DNA of 64,000 bases from Micromonospora globbae (lineage in GTDB: Bacteria; Actinomycetota; Actinomycetes; Mycobacteriales; Micromonosporaceae), in the NCBI RefSeq assembly GCF_003610785.1, contig NZ_RAQQ01000010.1, positions 1 to 64,000 on the forward strand. Reading direction: 5' to 3'. The position numbers were made by a program, and so were the translations under genes. The notes beneath the pieces are model-generated. The model saw only the letters and a program-made list of their open reading frames with translations. It was not told where the DNA came from and did not search any database. Each line of letters begins with the position of its first letter. Positions within the stretch are counted from its first letter, which is position 1. Of the stretch, positions 16,800 through 25,035 are shown piece after piece.

Positions 16800-19208
16800 A
16801 TGTCGCGAGTTCGTCTCCACGACCGCAGGATCGTCGTCGACGGTCGCCCCCGCCTGCTGCTCGCCGGCGAGGTGCACTACTTCCGGCTGCCACGGGCGGC
16901 CTGGGCGGACCGGCTCGACCGGCTCCGCGAGTGCGGCGGCGACACCGTCGCCACCTACGTGCCGTGGCTCTGGCACGAGCTGCCGGACGGCACCGTGGAC
17001 CTCACGGGGCGTACGCACGAGCAGCGTGACCTGGCCGGGTTCCTGGACCTGGCCCACGAACGCGGCCTGCACGCCGTGGTCCGGCCCGGGCCGTTCATCA
17101 TGGCCGAGGTCAAGAACGAGGGCATCCCCTACCGGGTGTACGAGTCGCACCCGCACCTGCTGCCGACCACGTGGGACGGACGGCCCGTCACCACGCGCAC
17201 GATCGACTACCTCGCGCCCGAGTTCCTGGCCGCCGCCGACGACTGGTACGCGCAGGTCATGCCGGTGATCGCCGAGCGGCTGGCCGACCGGGGCGGCCCG
17301 GTGATCGCCGTCCAGCTGGACAACGAGATCGGGATGCTCTCGTGGGTGACCAACTCCCCCGACCTCACCGACGGCGTCTGCGAGGACCTGCGGCGCTGGG
17401 CCGTCGAGCGGTACGGCAAGGACGGCGCGGCCGAGCGGGTCGGCGCCGATCCCGGCGACCCGGTGGCCTGGGCGGCGGCGCTGCGCACACCGGCCGAGGA
17501 GCGGTCGCTGACGCTCCACGACGACCTGGGCCGCTACATGCGCGACCGGTACCGCCGGTACGTGGCCGCGCTGCGGGACTCCGCGCAACGGCACGGGGTG
17601 ACCGGCGTGCCGTTCCTCGTCAACGTGCACGGCACCGGGGGCGGGCGCGGGCGCACGTTCCCGATCGGCATCAGCCAGCTCTTCGAGGCGTACCGGGGGC
17701 AGCCGCAGCTCACCTCCGGCTCGGACTACTACCTCGGCGACCTCACCGTCACCAACGTCGCCGACCTGTACGTGGGCAACGCCTTCCTCGCCGCGGTGCA
17801 CGACGCGCACCAGCCGCTGACCTCGCTGGAGTTCGAGGCCGGCAACGGCGACTACGGCCAGGACCTCGCGATCCTCTACCCGCCCGAGGCCATCGAGCTG
17901 AAGGCGCGGCTCTGCGTGGCGCAGGGCAACCGGCTGCTCAACCTCTACCTCTTCGCCGGCGGCTACAACCCGCCCCTCGCCGAGCCGGTGGGCGACGGCA
18001 ACGACCGGATCGCGTTCACCGGCGAGCGGCACGGGTTCGCGGCGCCGGTCGACCCGGAGGGGCGTCTCAACCCGACGTTCGGGGCGGCCCGGCGGGCGCT
18101 GCACGCCGTACGCGGTGTGGCCGACCTGCTCGCCGACTCCGACGAGGAGAACGACGGGCTCGCGCTCGGATTCGTGCCCGACCACTACCTCACCGAGTAC
18201 CACCACCCCGCGTCGGCGTCCCGCGCCGCGCAGGTCGCCGACCTGGAACGGTTCCGCGGCATGGGCCCCCGCGACGTGCTGGCCCGCGCGCTGCTGCTCG
18301 CCGGCTACTCGTTCCCCGCCGTCGACCTCCAGTCGCCGCTGCCGGCCGGCGCGCCGCCGGTGATCGCGCTGGCCAGCGCGGCCACGCTCGGCCGGGACGT
18401 GCAGCAACGACTCGTCGACCACCTGCGCGGCGGGGGCCGCCTGCTGCTGCACGGCGTCCTGCCCGAGCGCGACCACGACGGCACCCGGTGCACGCTGCTC
18501 GCCGACGCGCTCGGCCTCACCGTGACCGGACGCGTCGACGACGGGCCGCAGTGCTTCCCGTCCGTGGTCGGTCACCGCTGGGCGGCCGGCCGGGCCGAGG
18601 CGCGGGTCGGGTACGCGCAGCGGCTGGCGGGCGCCGCCGCCGAGCCGGTGCTCACCGAGGTGGGCTCCGGCGAGCCGTGCGCCGTGGAGGTGTCCGTGGG
18701 CGCGGGACGGGCCCTCGTGGTCGCCGCCGACGTGCCCTGCGACCTGGAGTTCTGGCGGGCGGCCGCGGAGCGGCTCGGCGCCCGGCCGCGGCTCGCCCCC
18801 GACGCCGACGGTCCCGGCCTGGTGCTCACCTCCACCGTGGACGGGGCCGGGCAGCGGCTGCTGCACCTGGTCAACGTCGCGCCGTCGGCGGTCACCGTCG
18901 CGCTCGGCTGGCACGGCGCCCCGCTGCTCGGCGGACGCCGCCTGCGGGTGCCCGCCCGCACCGGGCTGATCCTCCCGTACGGCGTGCGGGTGGGCGCCGC
19001 CATGCTTGTCGAGACGACCTGCGAGCTGGTCTCCCGGGACGGGGACAGCGTGCTGCTGCGCCCGACGCAGGGCGACGACGAGGTGGTGCTCGCCACCGAC
19101 CGGCCGGTCACCACGAGCCGCGGGGTGGTGCACGCGGCGGACGACCGGGTCACCGTGCGTCTGCCGGGCGGGCCGGTCGACGAGCCGTTCCGGGTCACCG
19201 TCGGCTGA
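16800..19208 (+). CDS. GH35 beta-galactosidase
   Basis: 802-aa glycosidase without signal peptide. The N-terminal clan GH-A barrel shows GH35 hallmarks: LLLAGEVHYFRLPRAAWADRL, VVRPGPFIMAEVKNEGIP and VQLDNEIGM with acid/base E176. The nucleophile is probably E344 or E346 in SLEFEAGNG. C-terminal beta domains include a glutamine-amidotransferase-like segment (GRDVQQRLVDHLRGGGRLLLHG) typical of this long GH35 form. It releases terminal beta-galactose from imported oligosaccharides. GAGGAAGAG precedes the ATG. It is divergent from the lacI-ABC operon with the shared operator between. Exact linkage specificity is unknown. Confidence 0.88.
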   Translation: MSRVRLHDRRIVVDGRPRLLLAGEVHYFRLPRAAWADRLDRLRECGGDTVATYVPWLWHELPDGTVDLTGRTHEQRDLAGFLDLAHERGLHAVVRPGPFIMAEVKNEGIPYRVYESHPHLLPTTWDGRPVTTRTIDYLAPEFLAAADDWYAQVMPVIAERLADRGGPVIAVQLDNEIGMLSWVTNSPDLTDGVCEDLRRWAVERYGKDGAAERVGADPGDPVAWAAALRTPAEERSLTLHDDLGRYMRDRYRRYVAALRDSAQRHGVTGVPFLVNVHGTGGGRGRTFPIGISQLFEAYRGQPQLTSGSDYYLGDLTVTNVADLYVGNAFLAAVHDAHQPLTSLEFEAGNGDYGQDLAILYPPEAIELKARLCVAQGNRLLNLYLFAGGYNPPLAEPVGDGNDRIAFTGERHGFAAPVDPEGRLNPTFGAARRALHAVRGVADLLADSDEENDGLALGFVPDHYLTEYHHPASASRAAQVADLERFRGMGPRDVLARALLLAGYSFPAVDLQSPLPAGAPPVIALASAATLGRDVQQRLVDHLRGGGRLLLHGVLPERDHDGTRCTLLADALGLTVTGRVDDGPQCFPSVVGHRWAAGRAEARVGYAQRLAGAAAEPVLTEVGSGEPCAVEVSVGAGRALVVAADVPCDLEFWRAAAERLGARPRLAPDADGPGLVLTSTVDGAGQRLLHLVNVAPSAVTVALGWHGAPLLGGRRLRVPARTGLILPYGVRVGAAMLVETTCELVSRDGDSVLLRPTQGDDEVVLATDRPVTTSRGVVHAADDRVTVRLPGGPVDEPFRVTVG

Positions 19209-19220
19209 CGTCCGCGCGGA

Positions 19221-19250
19221 GGGGCCCCTGCCGGTGGCGGCCGGGGCCCC
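19221..19250. terminator. Terminator hairpin after GH35 gene
   Basis: GGGGCCCC at 19221-19228 and 19243-19250 with a 14-base G/C loop; the stem extends imperfectly to 19219-19253. It lies between convergent genes. Confidence 0.65.
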
Positions 19251-19274
19251 CTCTTCGCCACCCGGCGGGGCGCC

Positions 19275-20051
19275 TCAGGCGGCGCGGGCGACCTCGTCGA
19301 GGACCCGCTGCTGGAAGGCGCGCGCCTCGGGCCCGCTGGGCGGCGTGCCGCCGAGACGCGCGGCGATGGCGCGTTCGATCACCGGTGCCGCCTCGTCGCC
19401 GTCGGCCAGCACCCGCCGCCCGGCCGCCGTCTTGGCCAGCCAGCGTCCGTGCCGGACCCGGACCAGGGACCGGCAGGCGCCGAGCACCGCGTCCTCGGCG
19501 CCGGGCGCCGGCTCGTCACCGGCCGGTGTCGGCAGGGCGAGCCACCAGCTCAGCGCGGCGACGAGGAGGCGGCGCAGGTCGGCGGGGGTGACGTCGGCGA
19601 ACACCTCGGCGGCCGGCGGGCCGAGCAGCGCGTGCCCGCACTGGTGCAGGATGCTGCGGTCCAGCGCGTACCAGAAGTGCCCGTCCGCGACCGGCCGGTC
19701 CGCCGGGTCGTACGTGGCGCGGAACGCCATCCGCGCCCCGGTGTTCACCTCGACCTCGAAGCCGGGCTCGGCCGTGCCGGACGCGGCCACCGCACGGCGG
19801 TAGACGACCAGCTCCAGCCCGCGCGCCGGGCAGGGCAGGGCCTCGTGGCGCAGGCCGGCCACCAGGGCGCGCTTGGCCTCGTCGGGAATCGGCTCGGCGC
19901 AGAGCAACGCCACGTCGATGTCGCTGCGCCCCGGCTGGTAGGCGCCGAGCCCGACCGAACCGGCGGCGTACGCGCCGACGAGGTCGTCGCCCAGCACCCT
20001 GCGCGCCACCGCGACGAGGTCGTCGAGGTAGCGCCGAACGTCGGTGTCCAT
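19275..20051 (-). CDS. Nucleotidyltransferase, aminoglycoside adenylyltransferase-like
   Basis: 258-aa protein with an N-terminal polymerase-beta-type nucleotidyltransferase motif, AGSVGLGAYQPGRSDIDVALL (the GS...D-x-D pattern, residues about 30-50). A C-terminal helical region follows, as in ANT(3'')/AadA-type and related DUF4111 proteins. Members adenylylate small molecules such as aminoglycosides; whether this one confers resistance is not shown. ATG 20051 (MDTDVRRYLDD) is preferred; an in-frame GTG at 20090 would add an unlikely Trp-Phe-Asp-rich leader. It is cytosolic and monocistronic, convergent with GH35. Confidence 0.72.
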   Translation of the reverse strand: MDTDVRRYLDDLVAVARRVLGDDLVGAYAAGSVGLGAYQPGRSDIDVALLCAEPIPDEAKRALVAGLRHEALPCPARGLELVVYRRAVAASGTAEPGFEVEVNTGARMAFRATYDPADRPVADGHFWYALDRSILHQCGHALLGPPAAEVFADVTPADLRRLLVAALSWWLALPTPAGDEPAPGAEDAVLGACRSLVRVRHGRWLAKTAAGRRVLADGDEAAPVIERAIAARLGGTPPSGPEARAFQQRVLDEVARAA

Positions 20052-20126
20052 GCCGCCAATCCGATCCGATCGACCGGTGTCGAACCACACCGGGCACCCC
20101 TTTGCCGGAGGCGCGGGCGAAGCCGT

Positions 20127-20702
20127 TCAGGAGGCGTCGCCGAGCGACCGGCAGACGTTCTCCTCCCGGCCGACCTCGACGGCCATCCGGCGGGTCCCGT
20201 CGGCGTCGAACGCGATGACGTGCACCCCGTCGAGGAGGTAGTAGCCGCGCGGGTAGCGGTCCTCCGGCCGGAACCCGAACCCCGCCGGCCCGACGATCGT
20301 GTACCGCCGCCAACTGCCGTCGGGCCGGTAGTCGGCGGCGCCGGAGCCCCCCGCGTCGCGCCGGACGCTCTGACCGGTGGCGCCGTTGACGAAGTCGACG
20401 ACGAGCGGCCCGGCGAACTCCTCGCGGCGGACCGCGCCGTCACCGTACCGGGCGACCACCCGGACCCGGACGTCCTGCGAGACGACCCGGACCTGGAGGG
20501 GGAACGAACAGTACCGGCCGGCGGGCGCCGTCCACTCCTCCTGCACCCAGGCGCGCCACGGCTCGGGCCGGTAGCTGCCCGGGCCGATCCCCCCGTCCGC
20601 CCCTGCGCTCGCCGCCGCGGGCGCCGCGGCCGGACCGAGCACCGCCGCCGCCGGACCGAGCACCGCCGCGGCCGCCAGGGCGGCCGTCACCACTCTGCGC
20701 AT
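20127..20702 (-). CDS. Secreted protein of unknown function
   Basis: 191-aa protein with a signal peptide: RR near the N-terminus, then a hydrophobic Ala-rich core that repeats AVLGPAAA twice and a probable cut near residue 32. The mature domain of about 155 residues has two cysteines (YCSFP and NVCRS) that may form a disulfide, and beta-rich blocks VRVRVVARYGDG and RRYTIVGPAGFGFRPEDRYPRG. No function is recognised. AGGAGG lies just before the ATG, and that same sequence is one arm of a 16-bp inverted repeat shared with the divergent CGNR gene, so both genes are probably co-regulated. Confidence 0.7.
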   Translation of the reverse strand: MRRVVTAALAAAAVLGPAAAVLGPAAAPAAASAGADGGIGPGSYRPEPWRAWVQEEWTAPAGRYCSFPLQVRVVSQDVRVRVVARYGDGAVRREEFAGPLVVDFVNGATGQSVRRDAGGSGAADYRPDGSWRRYTIVGPAGFGFRPEDRYPRGYYLLDGVHVIAFDADGTRRMAVEVGREENVCRSLGDAS

Positions 20703-20704
20703 CC

Positions 20705-20766
20705 CCGCCTCCTAACCAGTAGTTGATGGCTAACCGGTGTGGTGAGGATGACTGGTTAGGAGGCGG
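20705..20766. promoter_or_regulatory. Divergent control region with 16-bp inverted repeat
   Basis: Perfect 16-bp inverted repeat (CCGCCTCCTAACCAGT at 20705-20720; complement at 20751-20766) with 30 bases between. A third partial copy, CTAACCGGT at 20730-20738, matches CTAACCAGT at 20712-20720 in eight of nine positions. Thus three CTAACC(A/G)GT sites, two direct and one inverted, sit between divergent genes. This arrangement suggests an operator cluster; the CGNR protein encoded next door is a candidate binder. Confidence 0.65.
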
Positions 20767-20788
20767 CGGGTCAAGGCATACTGTCGGC

Positions 20789-21433
20789 GTGCACTGGGTC
20801 GAGGTCGACGGCTACGCCATGCCGGTCCTGCTCGCCGGCCACCCCGGCCTGGAGCTGTGCAACACGTGGGCGGGCTGGGCGGACACACCGGACCCGCGTC
20901 GGGAGTGGCTGCGCGACTACGACCGGCTCGCGGTCTGGAGCGGGCACGCCGGGCTGCTCCCCGCCGACACGGTGCGCCGGCTCCGCGCGGCGGCCCGGGC
21001 GGAGCCGGCCGCCGCCGAACGCGCGCTGACGGAGACGCGGTCCCTGCGGGCGGCGCTGCACGAGGTCTTCCTCGTCCCGGGCGACACGGCCGCGTTCGGT
21101 GCCGTGGCGCGGCTGGCGCGGGAGGCGGCGGCGGCCGCGACGCTGACGACGGACGACACGGGAATCGCCCGCTGGGCCCTGCCCGACGACGGAGGGCTGC
21201 GCCTGCCGCTGCTCGCCGCGGCACGGGCCGCCGCCGAACTGCTCTGCACCCCGGCCCGGACACAGGTCCGCGCCTGCCCCGGCGACGACTGCGGATGGCT
21301 CTTCCTCGACCCGCGCGGCCGCCGACGCTGGTGCCGCATGGCCGTCTGCGGCAACCGGGCCAAGGTACGCGCGTACGCCGACCGGCGCCGGCCCGCCACC
21401 GACGGGCCGACCGGCCGGCGTACGGCTACTTGA
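20789..21433 (+). CDS. CGNR zinc-finger (ABATE domain) regulator
   Basis: 214-aa protein. The N-terminal ABATE-type domain starts HPGLELCNTWAGW; the C-terminal CGNR zinc finger reads CPGDDCGWLFLD ... RRWCRMAVCGNRAK, with four cysteines able to bind zinc. Such proteins are predicted DNA-binding stress-response regulators. GTG 20789 (HWVEVDGYAMPV) is preferred because the upstream in-frame extension runs into the inverted repeat and encodes low-quality sequence; no clear ribosome site is seen, so the mRNA may be leaderless. It is divergent from the secreted-protein gene and overlaps the following convergent GNAT gene by eight bases. Confidence 0.82.
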   Translation: MHWVEVDGYAMPVLLAGHPGLELCNTWAGWADTPDPRREWLRDYDRLAVWSGHAGLLPADTVRRLRAAARAEPAAAERALTETRSLRAALHEVFLVPGDTAAFGAVARLAREAAAAATLTTDDTGIARWALPDDGGLRLPLLAAARAAAELLCTPARTQVRACPGDDCGWLFLDPRGRRRWCRMAVCGNRAKVRAYADRRRPATDGPTGRRTAT

Positions 21434-21728
21434 CCCGGCGGGTCGTACGCACCACGATGTCGTCGTACTCGGGGTGCTTGCCCAGCCACCCGGCGAGGAA
21501 CGGGCAGATCGGCACCACCGTGCGGCCCCTGGCCCGCGCGTCGTCCATCACCGCCCGCGCCAGCGTCGAGCCGACGCCCCTGCCCTCGAACGCCGGATCG
21601 ACCTCGGTGTGCGTGTACGCGATGATGGTGCCGGTCAGCTGGTAGGTGACGATGCCGGCGAGCGCGCCGTCCTCGTCCCGCGCCTCGAAGCGCTCACGCT
21701 CGGGCACGTCCGTCACGGTGAACTGCAT
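21426..21728 (-). CDS. Small GNAT-like N-acetyltransferase (YjdJ type)
   Basis: 100-aa single-domain acetyltransferase of the short GNAT-like group: ERERFEARDEDGALAGIVTYQL, then the acetyl-CoA loop VDPAFEGRGVGSTLARAVMDDAR and the terminal block VVPICPFLAGWLGKHPEY, which is highly characteristic. The substrate is unknown. ATG 21728 fits the usual family length; a GTG further upstream would add about 20 atypical residues. Its 3' end overlaps the convergent CGNR gene by eight bases. Confidence 0.82.
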   Translation of the reverse strand: MQFTVTDVPERERFEARDEDGALAGIVTYQLTGTIIAYTHTEVDPAFEGRGVGSTLARAVMDDARARGRTVVPICPFLAGWLGKHPEYDDIVVRTTRRVK

Positions 21729-21804
21729 GACGAGAGTGTCGCAGGCCGCCGGCGACCCCACCCCGGCGACCGGCGCGCGCGGATCCTGCGACACAGCCGG
21801 CCGC

Positions 21805-21885
21805 GGCGAGGCCGATCCGTGGCGGGGCGGTCCCGGCCAGGCCGTGGCGAGGCCGATCCGTCGCGGGGCGGTCCCGGCCAGGCCG
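21805..21885. repeat. Tandem 41-bp duplication, intergenic
   Basis: Two copies (21805-21844 and 21846-21885) of a 40-base unit beginning GGCGAGGCCGATCCGT and ending CCCGGCCAGGCCG, differing at one position (G/C). It is noncoding, between the GNAT start and the DUF6624-like gene's end. The two near-identical copies imply a recent duplication. Function is unknown. Confidence 0.85.
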
Positions 21886-21920
21886 CGTCGACTCTCACCG
21901 CCGCGGGCCGAGGGACCCGG

Positions 21921-22574
21921 CTAGCCGCCCTCGGCGCAGATCGCCGCCATCTCGGCGAGGTAGGCGGCGAACGAGGGCAGGCCGGCCCCGGCCCGCCGGC
22001 CGTCGACGCCCGCCTCGTCGCGGATCGGGGTCGCGGGCACCGGTCCGTCGGGCCCGCAGCGGACCTGCGTGCCGTACACCTGGGGCTCCCCCTTGGCGAC
22101 CGCGACCCGGTCCTCCAGGTAGGCGAGGTTGCCCGGCGACGCCTGGCCGGCGGCCACCGCGGCGCGCAGCAGCTCGACGGCCCGCTCCTGGAAGGCCAGG
22201 TCGAAGTCCGAGTGCTGGGCGATCGCCCAGGCGGCGTCCTCGCCGTCCTCGCCGACGAGGTCGATGGTCGGCCAGCCGTGCGCGGCGACGATCTCCTTCA
22301 GCCGGGCGGTACGCGCCTGGTCGCTCTCGGCCTGCGGCCGGCCCTCGCGGTCGGCCTGGTCGCGCCGGAGCATCGCGACGAGTTCGTCGTGCAGGGCCTT
22401 GTCGTACCGGGCGGGTGAGCGGGTCACCGACGGTGTCGGCACGGGCGGCGGCGCGGCCGGCGTGGTCGAGGCGACCGGCGTGGCGGCGGAGTCGACCGGC
22501 CGGGGCGTGTCGGCGCAGCCGACGAGCAGGGCGAGAGTGGCGAGCGGGACGAGCCGTCGTGGCGACGTGCGCAT
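21921..22574 (-). CDS. DUF6624-like lipoprotein
   Basis: 217-aa predicted lipoprotein. Signal RTSPRRLVPLATLALLVGCA has lipobox LLVGC (Cys near residue 20). A Pro/Thr/Ala-rich linker to residue about 55 precedes a domain with LHDELVAMLRRDQADRE, GWPTIDLVGEDGEDAAWAIAQHSD, LAYLEDRVAVAKGEPQVYGTQ and a C-terminal AAYLAEMAAIC. These blocks match the DUF6624 pattern as I recall it; function is unknown. ATG 22574 has GGGGAGGTGG just upstream. It is divergent from the chitinase gene. Confidence 0.75.
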   Translation of the reverse strand: MRTSPRRLVPLATLALLVGCADTPRPVDSAATPVASTTPAAPPPVPTPSVTRSPARYDKALHDELVAMLRRDQADREGRPQAESDQARTARLKEIVAAHGWPTIDLVGEDGEDAAWAIAQHSDFDLAFQERAVELLRAAVAAGQASPGNLAYLEDRVAVAKGEPQVYGTQVRCGPDGPVPATPIRDEAGVDGRRAGAGLPSFAAYLAEMAAICAEGG

Positions 22575-22658
22575 GGCCCACCTCCCCTCGCCGCCCGATT
22601 CTGTCTTCCGGGCCGGCGGGCCACAAGGCACCGGCAGGGGGAATCGGAGCATTTACAT

Positions 22659-22671
22659 TTAACAAAGTTAA
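22659..22671. promoter_or_regulatory. AT-rich inverted repeat upstream of chitinase
   Basis: TTAAC-AAA-GTTAA is a 5-bp inverted repeat in the most AT-rich stretch of the gap (about 22650-22680), 36 bases before the chitinase ATG. It is likely the promoter/operator core. No DasR-type site (ACTGGTCTAGACCACT-like) is present. Confidence 0.45.
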
Positions 22672-22707
22672 CTGATAGCCTCCGCTGCATCGATGAGGAG
22701 GCATGTC

Positions 22708-24060
22708 ATGCGACTTCGACGTGGGACGTCCGCGCTGCTGGCCGGCGCGGCGCTGGTCGCCGCCCTCGCGGCGCTGCCGGCCGCCAAGGGGTTCGCCACG
22801 ACCACCGCCAGCGCGGTCGCGGCCTGTTCGGCACCCGAGTGGCGCGAGGGTGTCACCTACCCCGCGGGCAGCCGGGTGACCTGGGCGAGCCGCACGTACC
22901 AGGCGCTGGTCACCCACACCCCGCCGCCCGGCTCCGGATGGAACCCGGCCTCGACGCCGGCGCTGTGGACGGACCTCGGCCCGTGCGAGGCCGGCCCGTC
23001 GCCGTCGCCCACCGTGACCTCCTCCCCCACGCCGACACCGTCGCCCACCCGCACCCCGTCGCCCACGGCCACCCCGACGCCGACCGCCACCCCGCCCGGG
23101 TCGGCCACCTGCGCCCTGCGGCCGAAGCCGGCGGGCAAGGTGCTCCAGGGCTACTGGGAGAACTGGGACGGCGCGGCGAACGGCGTCCACCCGCCGCTGG
23201 GCTGGATCCCGATCACCGACCCCCGGATCCCCGCGCACGGCTACAACGTGGTCAACGCGGCCTTCCCGGTGATCCGCGCCGACGGCACGGTGCTCTGGGA
23301 GGACGGCATGGACGCCACCGTGAAGGTGCCGACACCCGCCGAGATGTGCCAGGCCAAGGCGGCCGGGCTGACCATCCTGATGTCGATCGGCGGCGCGACC
23401 GCCGGCATCGACCTCAGTTCGGCGGCCGTCGCCGACCGGTTCGTCGCCACGGTCGTGCCGATCCTCAAGCGATACAACTTCGACGGGATCGACATCGACA
23501 TCGAGACCGGGCTGACCGGCAGCGGCAACATCAACCAGCTCTCCACCTCGCAGGCGAACCTGATCCGCATCATCGACGGTGTGCTCGCCCAGATGCCTCA
23601 GGGCTTCGGGCTGACCATGGCGCCGGAGACCGCGTACGTCACCGGGGGCAGCGTCACCTACGGGTCGATCTGGGGCGCCTACCTGCCGATCATCAAGCGG
23701 TACGTCGACAACGGCCGGCTCTGGTGGCTGAACATGCAGTACTACAACGGCAGCATGTACGGCTGCGCCGGCGACTCGTACCCGGCCGGCACCGTGCAGG
23801 GCTTCACCCGCCAGACCGACTGCCTCGACACCGGGCTCGTCGTGCAGGGCACCACGATCCGGGTGCCGTACGACAAGCAGGTCCCCGGCCTGCCGGCCCA
23901 GCCGGGCGCCGGCGGCGGTCACCTCGCCCCCGCGGCGGTCGCCCAGGCCTGGAACACCTACGGCGGCGGCCTGAAGGGGCTGATGACCTGGTCGCTGAAC
24001 TGGGACGGCAGCAGGGGCTGGACGTTCGGCGACAACGTCCGGGCGCTTCAGGGCCGGTGA
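22708..24060 (+). CDS. Secreted GH18 chitinase with N-terminal chitin-binding domain
   Basis: 450-aa secreted enzyme that hydrolyses beta-1,4 GlcNAc polymers. Signal peptide residues 1-about 38; CBM5/12-type domain about 40-95 (EWREGVTYPAGSRVTWASRTYQAL...WNPASTPALWTDLG); a Pro/Thr/Ser linker; then the GH18 barrel from about residue 145 (GKVLQGYWENWDG). The catalytic DxxDxDxE motif is DGIDIDIE with acid E266. The C-terminal GLMTWSLNWD block is typical. AGGAGG at 22696-22701 selects ATG 22708 over the in-frame ATG 22693. Its 3' end overlaps the convergent MOSC gene by 13 bases. Confidence 0.92.
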   Translation: MRLRRGTSALLAGAALVAALAALPAAKGFATTTASAVAACSAPEWREGVTYPAGSRVTWASRTYQALVTHTPPPGSGWNPASTPALWTDLGPCEAGPSPSPTVTSSPTPTPSPTRTPSPTATPTPTATPPGSATCALRPKPAGKVLQGYWENWDGAANGVHPPLGWIPITDPRIPAHGYNVVNAAFPVIRADGTVLWEDGMDATVKVPTPAEMCQAKAAGLTILMSIGGATAGIDLSSAAVADRFVATVVPILKRYNFDGIDIDIETGLTGSGNINQLSTSQANLIRIIDGVLAQMPQGFGLTMAPETAYVTGGSVTYGSIWGAYLPIIKRYVDNGRLWWLNMQYYNGSMYGCAGDSYPAGTVQGFTRQTDCLDTGLVVQGTTIRVPYDKQVPGLPAQPGAGGGHLAPAAVAQAWNTYGGGLKGLMTWSLNWDGSRGWTFGDNVRALQGR

Positions 24061-24563
24061 GCGTCCGGCTCCTCGATCGTCACGTCCACCGGACCGACGC
24101 GCAGGAGGCCGTCGGTGAGCGGCGCGCAGCGTACGCCGCCCCGGCGGCGCAGCGCCCGCCACGCGCCCGGCCCGATCGCCACGTCCATCCAGGCGCAGGG
24201 ATTCGCCGGCCGGTTCACGCGCAGCCGGACCGGACCGGCCCCCGAGTCCAGCACCAGGATCTTCCCGACCAGCTCGTCGACGGCGATGCCGGCGGTGAGC
24301 ACGTTGCGCCGCACCTGCCGAAGGTCCGCACCGGGCGGCAGGGACTCCCGGGCGATCAGCGTGACGCTCGCCTCCCGGTGCGCCGGCCTGCCGAAGTACC
24401 GGTCGCCCACGATCCCGAGCCCGGCCCGGAGCTGGACCTCCTCGACCAGCTCGCCGGGCGGGGCGGGGGCCGGTCCGTCGGCGGGCCGGCCGACGTAGCG
24501 GTGGACGGGCGAGGCCAGCAGTTGCACGATCCGCGGGCCGTCGGGCGGGACAGGGCCGCTCAT
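24048..24563 (-). CDS. MOSC domain-containing protein
   Basis: 171-aa MOSC-domain protein. Diagnostic blocks are GLGIVGDRYFGRPAHREASVTLIARE, RRNVLTAGIAVDELVGK and the conserved cysteine in NPCAWMD. MOSC domains bind molybdenum cofactor or activated sulfur; stand-alone members have no settled role, though some detoxify N-hydroxylated compounds. Its ATG overlaps the upstream AlkB-like stop (ATGA), so the two are coupled. The 3' end overlaps the chitinase gene tail-to-tail. Confidence 0.88.
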   Translation of the reverse strand: MSGPVPPDGPRIVQLLASPVHRYVGRPADGPAPAPPGELVEEVQLRAGLGIVGDRYFGRPAHREASVTLIARESLPPGADLRQVRRNVLTAGIAVDELVGKILVLDSGAGPVRLRVNRPANPCAWMDVAIGPGAWRALRRRGGVRCAPLTDGLLRVGPVDVTIEEPDAHRP

Positions 24564-25003
24564 CTGCCGCGTACCTGCCGGAAGGTGATCGAGTAGCGCA
24601 GCACCGGCACCGGCGGGATGCTGTGCTGCCAGCTCGACCGGGCGGCGCCGGCCAGCACGTACGCCGAGCGGGGCGCCAGTTCCACCTCGTACACCCGGCG
24701 CTGGTCGGCCCTGCCGCGCTGGAACCGCAACAGGCAGGCGGAGCCCAGCGAGAGGCCGACCACGGTCGGGCCGAACGCCGGGGCGTCGCGGTGCCAGCCG
24801 ATGACCGACCCGGGCGGGTAGCGGGTGACGAGGGCCTGCGCCAGGTCGGCGGCCGGCACGCCGGCGAGGCGGGCGCAGCGCTCGCGGACCTCGTGCAGCT
24901 CCACCGGCAGCGCCTCCGTCTCGCTGAGCTGGGAGGAGCCGTAATCGTAGTCGTAGCCGAAGTGCCGGACGGTGCGCCGGGCGATCCGGCCGTGCATCCG
25001 CAC
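24560..25003 (-). CDS. AlkB-like 2OG-Fe(II) dioxygenase, N-terminally short
   Basis: 147 aa from GTG 25003. Fe(II) ligands are visible in WHRDAP (HxD) and WQHSIPP, and the 2-oxoglutarate arginines in RYSITFR; blocks VRMHGRIARRTVRHFGYDYDYGS and VTRYPPGSVIGW are typical of AlkB homologues that demethylate nucleic acids. Family members usually run about 190-210 aa, with some 40-50 residues before the FGEVRMHG region. Here the open frame upstream has no ATG/GTG/TTG start until it is inside the DMT gene, and a G6 run (minus strand) separates the two frames. It may be truncated, start at a rare codon (CTG), or be expressed by frameshift. Confidence 0.65.
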   Translation of the reverse strand: MRMHGRIARRTVRHFGYDYDYGSSQLSETEALPVELHEVRERCARLAGVPAADLAQALVTRYPPGSVIGWHRDAPAFGPTVVGLSLGSACLLRFQRGRADQRRVYEVELAPRSAYVLAGAARSSWQHSIPPVPVLRYSITFRQVRGR

Positions 25004-25035
25004 CTCGCCGAAGTCGTACGCGGCCAGGGCGAGCG

